This document shows, piece by piece, positions 1 to 9,480 of a stretch of DNA of 64,000 nucleotides. Under the pieces are notes generated by a model that worked only from the letters and a program-made list of their open reading frames with translations, made no database searches and had not been told where the DNA came from. The DNA is from Rhizophagus clarus (Eukaryota; Glomeromycota; Glomeromycetes; Glomerales; Glomeraceae), in assembly GCA_015698045.1 (NCBI GenBank), contig BLAL01000302.1, positions 849,107 to 913,106 on the forward strand. Direction: 5' to 3'. The position numbers and the translations under genes are program-made. Numbering within the stretch: position 1 is the first letter of the stretch; each line of letters begins with the position of its first letter.

Positions 1-556
1 AGATTTAACTGACAAAATTCAAAGTAAGCGTAAATAGATGTATGACTAAGTCTTCAGATATCACTCTATTAGACTAATAGCTTATTATATTTTTGATTTA
101 GTTGTAATAGTAAATGATAGCTCAGGTAATTATTACTTACCCCAGTTGAAATGCATCTTTTTTTAGCATATGTTCCTAATGCAATTTATTGTATATATAG
201 ATGAAGAATTGGATGGTTTTCTTCGTAATGTATGCAATGCAGAAATTATTATGACGGGCGATGAGTTATGGGTACATAAGAATTATGAATCAAAGAAAGG
301 AAACCCACCTAAACATGTTAGTATTGGATGTAAAGTAAATGAGATTGATAGTAATGGCATATTACACGTAGTTATTTTTGGTTATGATGAAGAGAAAAAA
401 TTAATTTATTCGTTAGAACAGCTTGAAAAATGGTTACTTAAAAAGTTTGGGCTAGAAAAAGAGTTTAGAAATAAAAATTATTCTCGTAATGCTATTATGG
501 TTAAACATGTAAGTGGGGGGAGAAAGTATGTGAATAAAGAATACAAGCGGAAATAA
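1..556 (+). CDS. Crinkler-type gene, 3' part (5' end outside window)
   Basis: Two exon pieces are proposed. Bases 1-23 read as the end of an exon (frame ending ..LTDKIQ) followed by a GTAAGC donor at 24; the second exon starts at 201 after an AG acceptor (TATATATAG) and runs to TAA at 554-556. Phase is compatible across this 177-bp intron. The support is a paralogue at 2814-3631: its second exon starts with DERLDED and here it starts with (N/D)EELDG, and both share a block ending in KWLL..GL...RNK. In the paralogue this block follows a Crinkler N-terminal header, so this is inferred to be the C-terminal part of a second CRN gene. The domain itself is not one I recognise. Mature product would be a secreted or host-directed effector if CRN biology applies; that is inference. 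Confidence 0.6.
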
Positions 557-593
557 TCAGCCTGTAATTCTTAGCATCAAACACATTCACATC

Positions 594-740
594 ATGTAAG
601 GCTACACAAATTCGATTTTTCAGTTCACGTAACATCGAAATTTAAAATTGACCCGGGGACCTGGAGTTTATTAATAATTTTTTTTTATTAATAAAAAAAG
701 TTTATATATAAATTTTACGGCTTCTGATTGGTCAATCCTT
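594..740 (+). repeat. Left terminal inverted repeat of the 594-2342 element
   Basis: Pairs with 2208-2342 in opposite orientation; about 140 bp, imperfect, outermost shared block GGCYACACAAATT. Confidence 0.75.
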
Positions 741-773
741 AAGGAGTAACTTATACGATAATCACAAAAATAA

Positions 774-2140
774 TTGAGAATTTTTTTTTTCTTGATTTTA
801 CTCTGCCAAATGCCTATCATACATGTAAAAATAAGTTACAAGTCTGAAATTTTGAAGGACTGGGAAGTTCTACCTGTTGGCAGGGAAACTAAAATAAAAG
901 TTTTTTTTGGAGATATATCAATTTTATATTTGTCATCCGAATGGTGTAATTCAAATTTTGAAGTGAAATTTAGTCCATCAAAAACGTTAGTTAGAGAAAA
1001 GATTTCAGCAGAATGCATTGCCCGGGAAGCTGCATGTCAATATGGAATTTATGCACATTTTTATCTTATTTCATAAGAAATAATAGAATCTCATAGAATT
1101 CCTGCCGTTAATATTATTAATGCTTTTGATATTATAAGGGCTAGTTTGAATGATATATGTGTTCTAGAATTTAATGATCTCCCAAAAAATGCACTGAAAA
1201 AGTTGCGAATAGATTTATCTAATTGGATTAAAAATCATAGAGGTAGATGGAAAGAGAAGGATGCTGCACGACATATTGGAAAACAATTTGTAACTGATTT
1301 GGCAAGTTTACTATGGTATGTTGATAGTTGTTCTGTTCTGTAAAAACTTTAGATCAAAAGTTTAAGATTCCTGTTATTTTTGATGAATTTTTTGGGAGAT
1401 CATTTCCAGAGAATTATAAAAGATCAAGACCAAAGTTTAATTCCGAAGAATTAACTCAGCATAGCAAAAAAATACTTAATTATGTTGAATTAAGTTGGAT
1501 GTTACAAAGTAGATTTAACTGGCTAAGAGAATCACTAACTAAATTTGGTGAAATTCTGGCTAAATATTCAGAATATTTGGATTATCAGCAAATTCGAAGT
1601 AAGGAACTAAAAAATTCACTATTTCCTGTAGTTAATGAAGTGGACAGAAGAATATAGACCTTCTTTAAGTGAGACAAAGAAGTCAAATAATGACATGGGC
1701 TTTAAATCTAGTGTACAGAACTGTAAAAATGTTGGAACTCTAATTCAATGTGAAGAATGTGCTAAATGGCGTGTACTTTATTCAAAATCAAAATTATCTT
1801 TACAAGATAAGGAAGAACTTGCACAATTTTTAGATGAAATTTAATATACATGTGGTGATACTTTTTATAGCTTAGCTGGCACAAAATACAAGATTCTAAT
1901 GACATAAATGATTCTATGAAAAAATTATTCTCTATTGTTAAAGTTAATAATATTCTAACATGCAATAACCTGATTGAAATTTCATATTATTCAAGTGGAT
2001 TATTTAAAGAGGCACTTTGTTTTAATTGTGGTGTAGAATGTAAAGAACATACAAATTATGGTGAATATTTTCCATATTATGAAGACTGCAACACATTGGT
2101 TAAAAATAAAAAAGAAAAAGAAAAGAAAAGAAATTTGTAA
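774..2140 (+). pseudogene. Decayed gene with Cys-rich zinc-binding motifs inside TIR element
   Basis: Coding-like stretches lie in changing frames: 774-1076, 1146-1343, 1328-1657, 1635-1844 and 1916-2140, with stops between them. The third and fourth parts carry the motif QCEECAKWR, then YTCGD in another frame, and later CFNCG and EDC, so the ancestral protein had four or more CxxC-like pairs, the first resembling a CW-type zinc finger. The middle part (NWIKNHRGRWKEKDAARHIG and a following helical block) I do not recognise. It fills most of the space between the two inverted arms of the surrounding element, so it is most simply cargo or the former transposition gene of that element. No intact product is expected. 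Confidence 0.55.
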
Positions 2141-2207
2141 AATCTAGTAAACAAAGATATGATGAAATTAATTAGTTGTAAACGAATTATACAGATATAA
2201 TAAAGCT

Positions 2208-2342
2208 TTAATGAACCAATCAAAATTCACTTCGTAGTCACGTGATAAACTTTTTATATATAAACTTTTTTTTACTGAAATTTGACAAAGTGACCCGGCC
2301 GGGTGACGAGAACTGAAAAATTGAATTTGTGTGGCCTAACAT
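2208..2342 (-). repeat. Right terminal inverted repeat of the 594-2342 element
   Basis: Reverse complement resembles 594-740. Contains CACGTG at 2242-2247 inside the arm. Confidence 0.75.
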
Positions 2343-2412
2343 AGCAATTTTTATGTATTAGTTGTTGCTTCTGGTAACTTTTTTATTTCATAAATAAAGT
2401 ATTACTATATTG
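2343..2412 (+). terminator. Polyadenylation region, copy 1 of a repeated 3' block
   Basis: Contains TTTATTTCATAAATAAAGTA including AATAAA. The same block recurs at 3708-3768 and 4779-4845, downstream of the next two genes. Here it lies just beyond the right arm of the TIR element, which suggests it is the displaced 3' end of the gene ending at 556. Confidence 0.6.
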
Positions 2413-2556
2413 ATAATGGGTCTATCCCGGTCTTTATTTTTGCATGTATGAAACAGATTTCGTTATATAAAATAGTTTTAAAATGCAAGACGTGAAGATT
2501 CTTCATGGTTATACATGTGACTGATCATACAGCTGGTCTTGCGATATACATGCTAA

Positions 2557-2690
2557 CCAATTTCTCTATTTTTTCCCAAACAAATGTGACTGGAAGAAAA
2601 ATAGCGTCTACACGCAATTTCAAGATTGCTGGGAGTAAGTGTCTTTCTGGTAGATCGCCATGCTAAAAGAGATATAATTTTCCCTATATT
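2557..2690 (+). promoter_or_regulatory. Upstream block shared with the SAM gene promoter
   Basis: Contains TCTATTTTTTCCCAAACAAA and ACACGCAATTTCAAGATTGC, with close counterparts at 3894-4080 upstream of the small SAM gene. Lies about 125-260 bp before the ATG at 2814. Confidence 0.5.
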
Positions 2691-2813
2691 CATTAACCGC
2701 AGTGATTGACCAATGATTGTCCCTGACTAGTCTTTCGTGCGTGGAAAAGGGGGATAAGCTTTGAAATATAAATACGACAAAATTAAATCTAGACGTTAAG
2801 CTAATAACGAAAA

Positions 2814-3480
2814 ATGTCCGAAGTCACTCTTCTATGCTATCTTCAGGGTGAGAAGAAACCATTTAACGTAGTGGTTAACAAAACAGATACGATTGAAGAT
2901 TTAAAACAGTTAATATCATATAGGATGAGAAAGGCTATTAGCAAAAAAAATATCGTAATAAATGAGTTCAAAATATGGAAAGTATCCATTCCTGTCGATG
3001 AAGCTGATATCCTACAAAAGGACACATCCGAGTTAAAGGGTGGTGAACTACTAGAAGACAATCAAAATGTAACGTCCATTGGAAAAGTTCTTAATAACTA
3101 TATTCAAGTCTTCATGGGAAATCCAAATTCAGTAATTATTCCACCTAACTTGAAAAAGGTCGTTCAAAATATGGGTGAGAGGATACGAGAGTTGGAGAAT
3201 AAGATTCAAGATTTAATCAATGAAACTCGAGGTAAGGATTTTGCTTAGACCTTTCAGGTTTCGTATTTTTGTATTAATGGATTATTTTTTTTCAGACGAA
3301 AGATTGGATGAGGATGCAAATGAAGAACTTCACGCTATAAGGGTAGGCGATGTGTTCTTGATAGATAAGGAGTATACTAACACTAAAATAAAAAAGAAAA
3401 AACCTGTTAAGATTAGTTGTAGAGTAGTTAGTATTGGTAATACAGGAAGGTTAAAGGTGGCTCTTCCCGGAGGAGTTTAA
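2814..3480 (+). CDS. Crinkler (CRN) effector-type protein
   Basis: Exon 1 is 2814-3231, intron 3232-3295 (GTAAGG...TTTTTTCAG, 64 bp), exon 2 3296-3480; phase is preserved (first base of a codon before the intron). Residues 1-100 match the CRN N-terminal header, a ubiquitin-like fold: VTLLCYLQG, then a strand with FNVVV, DTIEDLKQLI, and the signature FKIWKVSIPVDE. A short helix with ENKIQDLINETR precedes the splice. The rest (GDVFLID..., KISCRVVSIG) resembles the gene ending at 556. As read, the product is 200 aa. Compared with that paralogue, similarity continues past the stop in another frame to 3631 (LMLKKWLL, LYRNKDD), so a frameshift near 3455-3470 seems to have shortened it. Function of the C-terminal domain is unknown. 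Confidence 0.75.
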
Positions 3481-3631
3481 CGGAGAACAAAAAGTGGTTT
3501 CTTCGTTATTGATGCTCAAAAAATGGTTACTTGATTGCGCGGGTCTATCTATCTTGTATAGAAATAAAGATGATACGCACCTCCGTAGATACCTCAAAGT
3601 AATACGTGGCGAAGAGAAGGAAATCCTTTAA
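3481..3631 (+). pseudogene. Frame-shifted continuation of the CRN C-terminal domain
   Basis: Read from about 3464 in the other frame, this stretch gives MLKKWLLDCAGL and YRNKDD and ends at TAA 3629-3631. It aligns with LEKWLLKKFGL..FRNKNYS of the gene ending at 556. Either a real frameshift or a base-calling error around 3460. Confidence 0.5.
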
Positions 3632-3707
3632 AGAAATTCACGAGGATTATATAAATAATCGCTGAAATAATAAACAGGAAGAATTTATATATATTATCTC
3701 GTGATTT

Positions 3708-3768
3708 ATTATGTATTTTTGCAGTATCTGGAGACAATTTATTTCATAAATAAAGTATTATTATCGAA
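3708..3768 (+). terminator. Polyadenylation region, copy 2 of the repeated 3' block
   Basis: TTTATTTCATAAATAAAGTA again, about 100 bp after the CRN stop at 3631. Confidence 0.6.
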
Positions 3769-3795
3769 TTGTCATTAGAAACATTATAAACGAGT

Positions 3796-3801
3796 CACGT
3801 G
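3796..3801. promoter_or_regulatory. CACGTG (E-box-like) motif
   Basis: Core of a longer shared block, TCACGTGAAATGRTKYAATG, also found at 4868 before the next gene. Candidate bHLH site; binding not shown. Confidence 0.35.
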
Positions 3802-3893
3802 AAATGGTTCAATGTTTGTGTGCCCAAAAGATAAATATTTTTTTTTCTTTCGTAATCATCTGTGCGATAGTTAATTTCGATAGGAAGCTGAAT

Positions 3894-4363
3894 ACCTCTA
3901 TTTTTACCCAAATAAATGTGAAAGAAAGTATACAAGCAACACAGGACCAGTTCTAAAAGTAAATATTAACGTCAAAAGCATATGTTATGGAGGGCTGAAG
4001 GACTCGCAATTTTGAGATCGCTGGGCGTAAAACCAGCTATGGTCTTTCCAAGTAGATCTACATGTGAAAAGGTTTGAAAATTTCATTTGCGTGTACTTTT
4101 GCTTTAGCGCCTTCGGCCATAGAACTCTTGGTATCAGACGACGATACTAATTACGCCTCATACCTCCTTAACTTCGGCTTGGCATTCTTTTCCCAGCAAG
4201 ATATAAAGCATGTGGGGGTATGTGGAAGTTCAGCCAACTTTCCGCAAAATAATTCCTGTAAAAATAACGTAAAGAAAAGGTATGTACTGTATATGGCCAG
4301 AAGTTATGTATGTATGGAAGCGAGTTTTTTCTCACTATGGGTCATTGTATTTAGGAAAGGAAG
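3894..4363 (+). promoter_or_regulatory. Upstream region of the small SAM gene
   Basis: 3894-4080 is a diverged copy of 2557-2690. 4081-4363 has no feature I can support; a frame open from 4074 to 4394 runs into the SAM gene in another phase and resembles no family I know. Confidence 0.4.
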
Positions 4364-4747
4364 ATGGCCACCGATACTAAAGCTGACAAGTTAAAAGAAT
4401 ATGAAACAGAAAGTCTTATCAAATTTTTGCGGGGGGATTCCAAAATAAAGCACATAGAAGTTGGTGACCTTTTTACGAAGCTTGAGGAGAAAAAAATTAC
4501 AGGTGATTCATTTCTCAAGCTAAGTGGATGGGATTTCAAAGAATACAGAATGTCAATGAGACAAGCATTGGAACTTGAGGACTACATTAAGAAGCTGTGT
4601 GAGTAATTTTGCCGAAAGGTGCTTTGCATGACATTATAGCTGAATCAGTTCTAAAGGGACCATCTAATGAGCGTTCTTCTGACTGTCATTACAGATGCTC
4701 GAAAAAGAGTAGATTTATCAGATTATTTGGCTTCAAAAAATAATTAG
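4364..4747 (+). CDS. Small SAM-domain protein
   Basis: Exon 1 4364-4598, intron 4599-4694 (GTGAGT...CATTACAG), exon 2 4695-4747; 95 aa. Without splicing it would stop at 4604-4606 (80 aa). The body is a single sterile alpha motif: SLIKFLRGD, VGDLFTKLEEKKITGDSFLKL, then a terminal helix with MRQALELEDYIKKL. The same arrangement forms residues 10-75 of the next gene, so the pair is probably a tandem duplication in which this member lost or never had the nuclease-like part. SAM domains mediate protein-protein interaction by end-to-end assembly. It could act as a partner or dominant regulator of the full-length neighbour; that is inference. Confidence 0.7.
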
Positions 4748-4778
4748 TATTTTATTCTTATAATGTATCGATATAGTC

Positions 4779-4845
4779 GCAATTTTTATGTAATGTAGGC
4801 CAGCTTCCGGCAAACGTTTTATTTCATAAATAAAGTATTATTTTA
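4779..4845 (+). terminator. Polyadenylation region, copy 3 of the repeated 3' block
   Basis: GCAATTTTTATGTA followed by TTTATTTCATAAATAAAGTA, matching 2345-2410 and 3708-3768. Confidence 0.6.
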
Positions 4846-4868
4846 ACGAGCGTATATGAGAAATAGAT

Positions 4869-4874
4869 CACGTG
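4869..4874. promoter_or_regulatory. CACGTG motif upstream of SAM/nuclease gene
   Basis: Sits 138 bp before the ATG at 5012 in the same extended context as the site at 3796. Confidence 0.35.
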
Positions 4875-5011
4875 AAATGATGTAATGCCTGTGCGACATA
4901 AAAACATATATTAACGCTTGTTTTTCCATCCCAGAAATAAATTTTTATCTTACTCCGGAACGTAACACTATTTTTTATCTGAGCCTATTTCCACTATAAA
5001 AACGTAACACT

Positions 5012-6108
5012 ATGTCCACCTCAACAGTTGAACACGACTCTTACTTGGTTGAGAACTGGGATACTGAAACCCTTATCGATTTTTTGAAAGAGCAGAACCT
5101 CAAGCTTGAGGAAAAGCACTATGATATTCTCCGCAAAGAAGAAATTACCGGCCAAGACTTTCTTGACATGACCGAAGAAAAATTTCGTAGTTATGGTTTA
5201 AAAGGTGGCCCTGCCATGAGACTTGCAAAAGAGGTCCCGACCCTCAAAGAAAAGCCGAAGCATGCATTCTCCTCGTACCTCAGCTTAAGTAAGGTGTTGG
5301 CTAAATATAACCTTGTCTCTAAAGAAACAGAAATTATACCCCTTTTTATACCGCAAACCTATGAAATCAAGGAGGACAATAAGCATTTCGTGCTGTGTAT
5401 GGCTGATATCAACTTACAGCTTCAGAGTTATGGAACGTTGGTGATGACAAGTTTGGAGTCCATGCGTAATGAGTACGTTTCAACTATACTACATACTGCC
5501 CTTCGAATTGCAGAAGACGCTACAAATAAAAAGTTCAGCATGAAACCAGAATACGAAATAATTGGGGATGAAAGTTGCGGACGGGTCGATTATGCCATCA
5601 AGGTAAGCTTTTTATTTTGTCATCCTCGCACATTGTTCCTATGTGGAGCGGTCCCTATGAGACCCCATTTGTTAACTTACTACAAACTATAAACGATTAG
5701 GATGAGGAGAGTCTTATTTGTGTTATTGAAGACAAAGTTCAGCAAAAGTTGACAGAAGGCTTCGCTCAGAATATCAAACAGCTCGAAAGTTCATATGAAA
5801 CGAACAAGAGAAAACGAAAGCGGAGTGATGATTATTTTGATTATCTTTACGGGATCGTGATATCTGCCAGGGATTGGCATTTCCTCCTCTATTCTCCAGG
5901 TGAAATTTTACAAGCGAGTAAAGCCCCCTTTAGCATCGAATTTGTCGAAGAATCTTTGGTTGCAAACTCCGAAGAATACCAAACATTGCATAAGGGTGTG
6001 AGGAAAGTTCTTGGTATAATCGTGGGTTTGTTAAAAGATAGAGCATGTGCTGAGGAAGAACCTGAAAGAAAGAGGGTTAGGATAGAGGGTTATCGTTCGA
6101 AAAAATAA
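5012..6108 (+). CDS. SAM domain plus PD-(D/E)XK-like nuclease protein
   Basis: Exon 1 5012-5602, intron 5603-5700 (GTAAGC...ACGATTAG, 98 bp), exon 2 5701-6108, 332 aa. Residues ~14-75 form a SAM domain (TLIDFLKEQ, LRKEEITGQDFLDM). A long region follows (residues 85-330) with the pattern GRVDYAIK, splice junction, then LICVIEDKVQ. D...ExK separated by a short strand is the PD-(D/E)XK nuclease signature, and similar domains form the C-termini of many CRN-type effectors. A Lys/Arg-rich patch NKRKRKRSDD and a basic tail suggest nuclear targeting. The frame is intact, unlike most of its neighbours. Nuclease activity is inferred from motif only. Confidence 0.75.
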
Positions 6109-6208
6109 TCATGTATATTAGCCTAGACGTCATGTATCACGGGTAAAGTCCCAAACATTTGTATTTATTCTTGTATATATTAATAAAAAATTTTCTTGGC
6201 AAAAAAAA

Positions 6209-6233
6209 ACTTCGTGAACTAAGTTCACAAAGT
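6209..6233. promoter_or_regulatory. 11-bp inverted repeat, 3-nt spacer, copy 1
   Basis: ACTTCGTGAAC-TAA-GTTCACAAAGT, 61 bp before the ATG at 6295. A near-identical palindrome is at 7412-7436. CACGTG follows at 6239-6244. Confidence 0.5.
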
Positions 6234-6294
6234 GGAATCACGTGAATTTTTTATTTTGAATGTAAATATACAGTGTATAAAATTATTTTCAAAA

Positions 6295-7793
6295 ATGGCA
6301 TCTGAGATTGACTTACTTAGGCAAGAAAACACCAGACTTATGGCTGAGAATGCTGAGTTTAAGGCCAAGTATGATGAGGCCAAGGATGAGATTACAAAGC
6401 TAAGGGCTGAGCTCAGGAATAGAATCGAGGAATTAGAAAAAGCTAGAATAGATACTATCGCCGAGAATACTAAACGTGATGTTGAAAATACTAGGCGTGA
6501 TGCTGAGAATGCTGAGCCTAAGGCTAGAGTTGCAAAGTTGGAAGAAGATTCTAGGCAACCGCGAAAGGATTCCTCTCCTGCAAAATCTGCTGACATACCA
6601 GATTCCATAGTAGCAAATGAAACAGTATCTGCCAATTCAAAGTCATCAGAGGTAAAGATCATGGACTCTTTCCTGGATGAGGTGAATAAGAAAAGAATTA
6701 GTGATGGAATTAGGTAGAGAAAGCAAGAGGAGAAGCTCGCAAAAATAGAAACCATTTCCCCAGAAAAAGATGAGCAGGTATCAGTTGATAAAAGGATGCT
6801 TCGTAAGGAAATTCAGAAAAAGCAAAGGGAAAAATTCATTCAGGAAGTGTCCGAGAATGATTCGATACCTTCAGTATCTTCCCAAAGAGGATCAGATTTA
6901 AGTACCAATTGTTCCAATATTATAGATGAGCCAGGTTTGAATTCTTTGGATGTTTGCTTAGAGAAAATAATACGAAACTGTGATCCCTTAGCAGTAGAAA
7001 TGGGAACGCCAACCTTTTCTCTTTGTATGAAAAACTTTGTGATGCCGTAACTCTTGCTGATCGTGCGACCCAAGAAGCTATCTTTTGTTACTGTCAATTT
7101 GGGAAAGCTCTTATCCAGAGGCGAGGTGAGATCGCATCTGAAAAACAAGTTGATCTGGAGTCTAATACAGTCAGTAGAATTCTAAATATAGAAGTTAAAG
7201 CTCAGCTTCCTGCAGGTACTTCTGATACACTTTTACGGAAAAGAATTGAGCAGGCCAAGAAACTCTATACACTTTTTAATGCAATAGGTATGGATAAAAT
7301 AAATCGAATTCATTCCTTCTCCGCTGATTCTATCTCAAAAATGACGTATGAAGACATCCGATATATTATAGACAATATACCCTTTAATTATAGCATTCAT
7401 ATGGAGACACAACTTTGTGAACCGAGTTCACAAAGTGATAAGAAAAATTCTGACTTATCACATATCATTAGTTCGGATGCGCCTACTGAATCTCAAATTC
7501 CCAATCAATCTGTCCTGAAAAAATTTGATACTAAGGTAGAGGTGATACCATCCATTTCTCAACCCAATAGTCCAACTTATGATCACGCCTATTTTCACAA
7601 AAAGATATTGGATCAATATCCTAATTTAAATATAGAATGTAGTAGTGAAAATTTCGATTATTATGGGATTACTGATGAGACATCATGCCCATTATGCAAA
7701 TTAGGTCATGATGATGAAGAAATAGAAGGTAGGTATAAAGCCAAATCTTACTTTATTAAATGTAAACAGCGTAAAATTGAGATAGTTGCATAG
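6295..7793 (+). pseudogene. Coiled-coil protein with C-terminal zinc motif, broken
   Basis: From ATG 6295 the frame gives an N-terminal coiled coil (MASEIDLLRQENTRLMAENA, then heptads rich in E, K, A), hits TAG at 6715-6717, and stays open in the same frame to 7050. Coding continues in another frame from about 7005 (LYEKLCDAVTLADRATQEAI) to TAA 7793, with LLRKRIEQAKKLYTLFNAIG and an end motif CPLCKLGHDDEE...C. I recognise this arrangement as a lineage-expanded, uncharacterised family of Rhizophagus. One in-frame stop and one frameshift make an intact product unlikely. The internal helical part (RATQEAIFCYCQFGKAL to the DIRYIIDN region) recurs as a relic at 21640-22057. Confidence 0.65.
7412..7436. 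repeat. 11-bp inverted repeat, copy 2, within the pseudogene
   Basis: ACTTTGTGAAC-CGA-GTTCACAAAGT, perfectly paired arms; compare 6209-6233. Confidence 0.55.
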
Positions 7794-7900
7794 TCTCATC
7801 GCTTTACAATAGTCTGGGAATTTTAATCTTTTTTTCAAATTAATAGGTCTATATGAGAAAAAAAGGATTTAAATTGATTTGCAGTTATATAAAAAGGAAA

Positions 7901-8464
7901 ATGGCTGAGACTGATAAAATACTAACCCCCGAATATCTGGATTGGCATGCCAAATTAAGTGGGTTACCAAGCATTTTGACAGATAAGTTTCGTACCAAAT
8001 TATACAAAATATATAAAAAAGAAACTGGACATAAGCCATGGCAACTATCAGAAGTACATAAATCGGAAGTCATAAATTCGCCAGAAAACAAAGTAACCGA
8101 TTTATCTTTTCCCTCCTCTGGTGAGCAATGTGAAGAAAAAGGATCTATCCCTTTCGAGGCTAAACCCGATCCAGAATCAATTATCAAGTCAGTCTTAGAG
8201 CACTTCCCATACTTGAAATTCTGAAATAGTTTTAGAGGAATTGATAATTATAATTTTACATCACCTCAACCGTGGAGCTTACCATGCCCTATTTGTGATG
8301 GAAAACATGGGAATTATGGATTACATGGCTCATGGTACTGCAAAAATGGGAATCAGCTCCCTTATGATCCTGAATTAGCGAAGTTGTATTCCCAAGATAA
8401 GTTGGAATATTGCCTTATCTGCAACACTTCAAGCAATAAACTCAAGTTTGCAACTGTAGCATAG
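7901..8464 (+). pseudogene. Zinc-motif protein with premature stop
   Basis: Starts at ATG 7901 (MAETDKILTPEYLDWHAKLS). The frame stops at TGA 8222-8224 and then remains open, same phase, to TAG 8462-8464. The second half has CPICDGKHGN, WYCKNGN and CLICN, cognate to the CPLCKLGHDDE motif ending the preceding pseudogene. The N-terminal block (LDWHAKLSGLPSILTDKFRTKLYKIYKKETG) is a helical module I associate with the same uncharacterised Rhizophagus families. The truncated 107-aa product might still be made, but it would lack the zinc part. Confidence 0.55.
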
Positions 8465-8777
8465 AAACTTTGTCATGTACCTCTCACGCTTGTATTTATT
8501 TTTCTTCTCGCTTATCACCTGATATGTAAAAACTACAAAATCCCAAGATTGTGACGCACGTCACGATCTCAAAGTTTAGCACTTTTTTTATATGAAGTAT
8601 TTTAAAGCATGATTGTTGTAATTTGGTGTGACAGTCTGAGCATTAAGTCAGTTGCGTAACTGATCAACTGATGAGTCAGAACAATCTGTGCGACAATTAA
8701 TTTCATATATATATGTCCCCAATTTCAAAAAATCTCTTCCCCGTTTGTCCATTGTCATACAAATAAGAACGTATAAA
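8465..8777 (+). other. Intergenic region before the interrupted CRN gene
   Basis: No gene seen. Contains inverted TGACGCACGTCA at about 8550-8562 and AT-rich leader sequence before ATG 8778. Confidence 0.4.
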
Positions 8778-8955
8778 ATGTCTACAGTTATGATTTCTGG
8801 AACGCAAATCAGACTTTGGTGTCTTGTTTGTGAAAGTAGCTCTGCTTTCTATGTTACTATTGATAGGGACAACTTTATTATCAACCTCAAAGAAGTTATC
8901 AAGAATAAGAAACAAAACAAGTTTGCTAATGTTGACGTCGACCAACTCGTTCTAT
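8778..8955 (+). pseudogene. CRN effector gene, 5' fragment of header domain
   Basis: ATG 8778 opens a Crinkler header (LWCLVCESSSAFYVTIDRD, then NLKEVIKNKKQNKF and VDVDQLVL). The domain breaks off at 8955, where the CACTA element starts. The remainder of the header resumes at 18731 in compatible phase. See the 18731-20734 entry for the rest of the gene. As it stands transcription would give a 63-aa truncated peptide ending within the transposon terminus. Confidence 0.8.
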
Positions 8956-9480
8956 CACAGGTCGAATGAAAAAAAATCAGATTTTGCTCTATTTAAAATA
9001 GCCTTGCCGACTTCAATATAAAATATGCCAAATTTTGCTTATTTTAGTATAGCCATATCTATTTTTGCCGATTTTTGTTAAATTCCGATTTTTCAGTCAT
9101 AAATGCCAATTTTAGCGGCCGATTTTTACCTTTTTTTAAATAAATGCCGATATTTAAACCGGAGATATTATATTTATTATATACTTTACCCTTTTCGTAT
9201 AGTTCGAATAAAGGATTTTATCTTATTTAAAATTCCCTTGCCGACTTCAATAAGGCTTTGCCGATTATTTTACTAATTTTTTGCCGATTTTTGTTAACTT
9301 CTGATTTTTCATCCAGAAATGCCGATTTTAGCGGCCAATTTTTACCTTTTTTTTAATTAAATGCCGATATTTAAACTGGAGATATTATATTTAGTGTAAA
9401 CTTTACCGCTTTTGACACAGGTCGAATAAAGATTTTACTCTATTTAAAATAGCCTTTGCCAATATTTAAATTGTAATATT
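8956..9480 (+). repeat. Left subterminal array: three tandem copies of the element terminus
   Basis: CAGGTCGAAT..ATTTT..CTCTATTTAAAATAGCCTTGCCG starts at 8956 and about 9416, with a diverged copy at about 9196 (AGTTCGAATAAAGGATTTT). Spacing is about 240 and 220 bp. Each copy carries GCCGATTTTTGTTAA, TTTTTCAGTC-like and GGAGATATTATATTTA blocks. Confidence 0.65.

Larger units (their letters stand above)
594..2342. mobile_element. 1.75-kb element with ~140-bp terminal inverted repeats
   Basis: The left arm (594-740) and right arm (2208-2342) are inverted copies. Shared landmarks are GGCTACACAAATT / AATTTGTGTGGCC at the outer ends, TTTTTCAGTTC / GAACTGAAAAA next, a GACCCGG / CCGGGT block, AAGTTTATATATAAA, and CTGATTGGTCAA / CCAATCA at the inner ends. 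Between them lies a decayed coding region (774-2140). The arms are diverged at many positions, so the insertion is not recent. I could not define a target duplication (outer bases read CATCAT|GTAAGG and CCTAAC|ATAGC). Superfamily is undetermined; long arms and a zinc-rich cargo would fit a MULE-like or other TIR element. Confidence 0.75.

Noticed and set aside
4074..4394. 106-aa frame upstream of the small SAM gene
   Set aside because: Overlaps the SAM start in another phase, lies in duplicated promoter-type sequence, and shows no family resemblance.
6225..6755. Long minus-strand open frame opposite the coiled-coil gene
   Set aside because: Ser/Phe/Leu-rich antisense shadow of the Glu/Lys-rich coding strand; no independent motifs.
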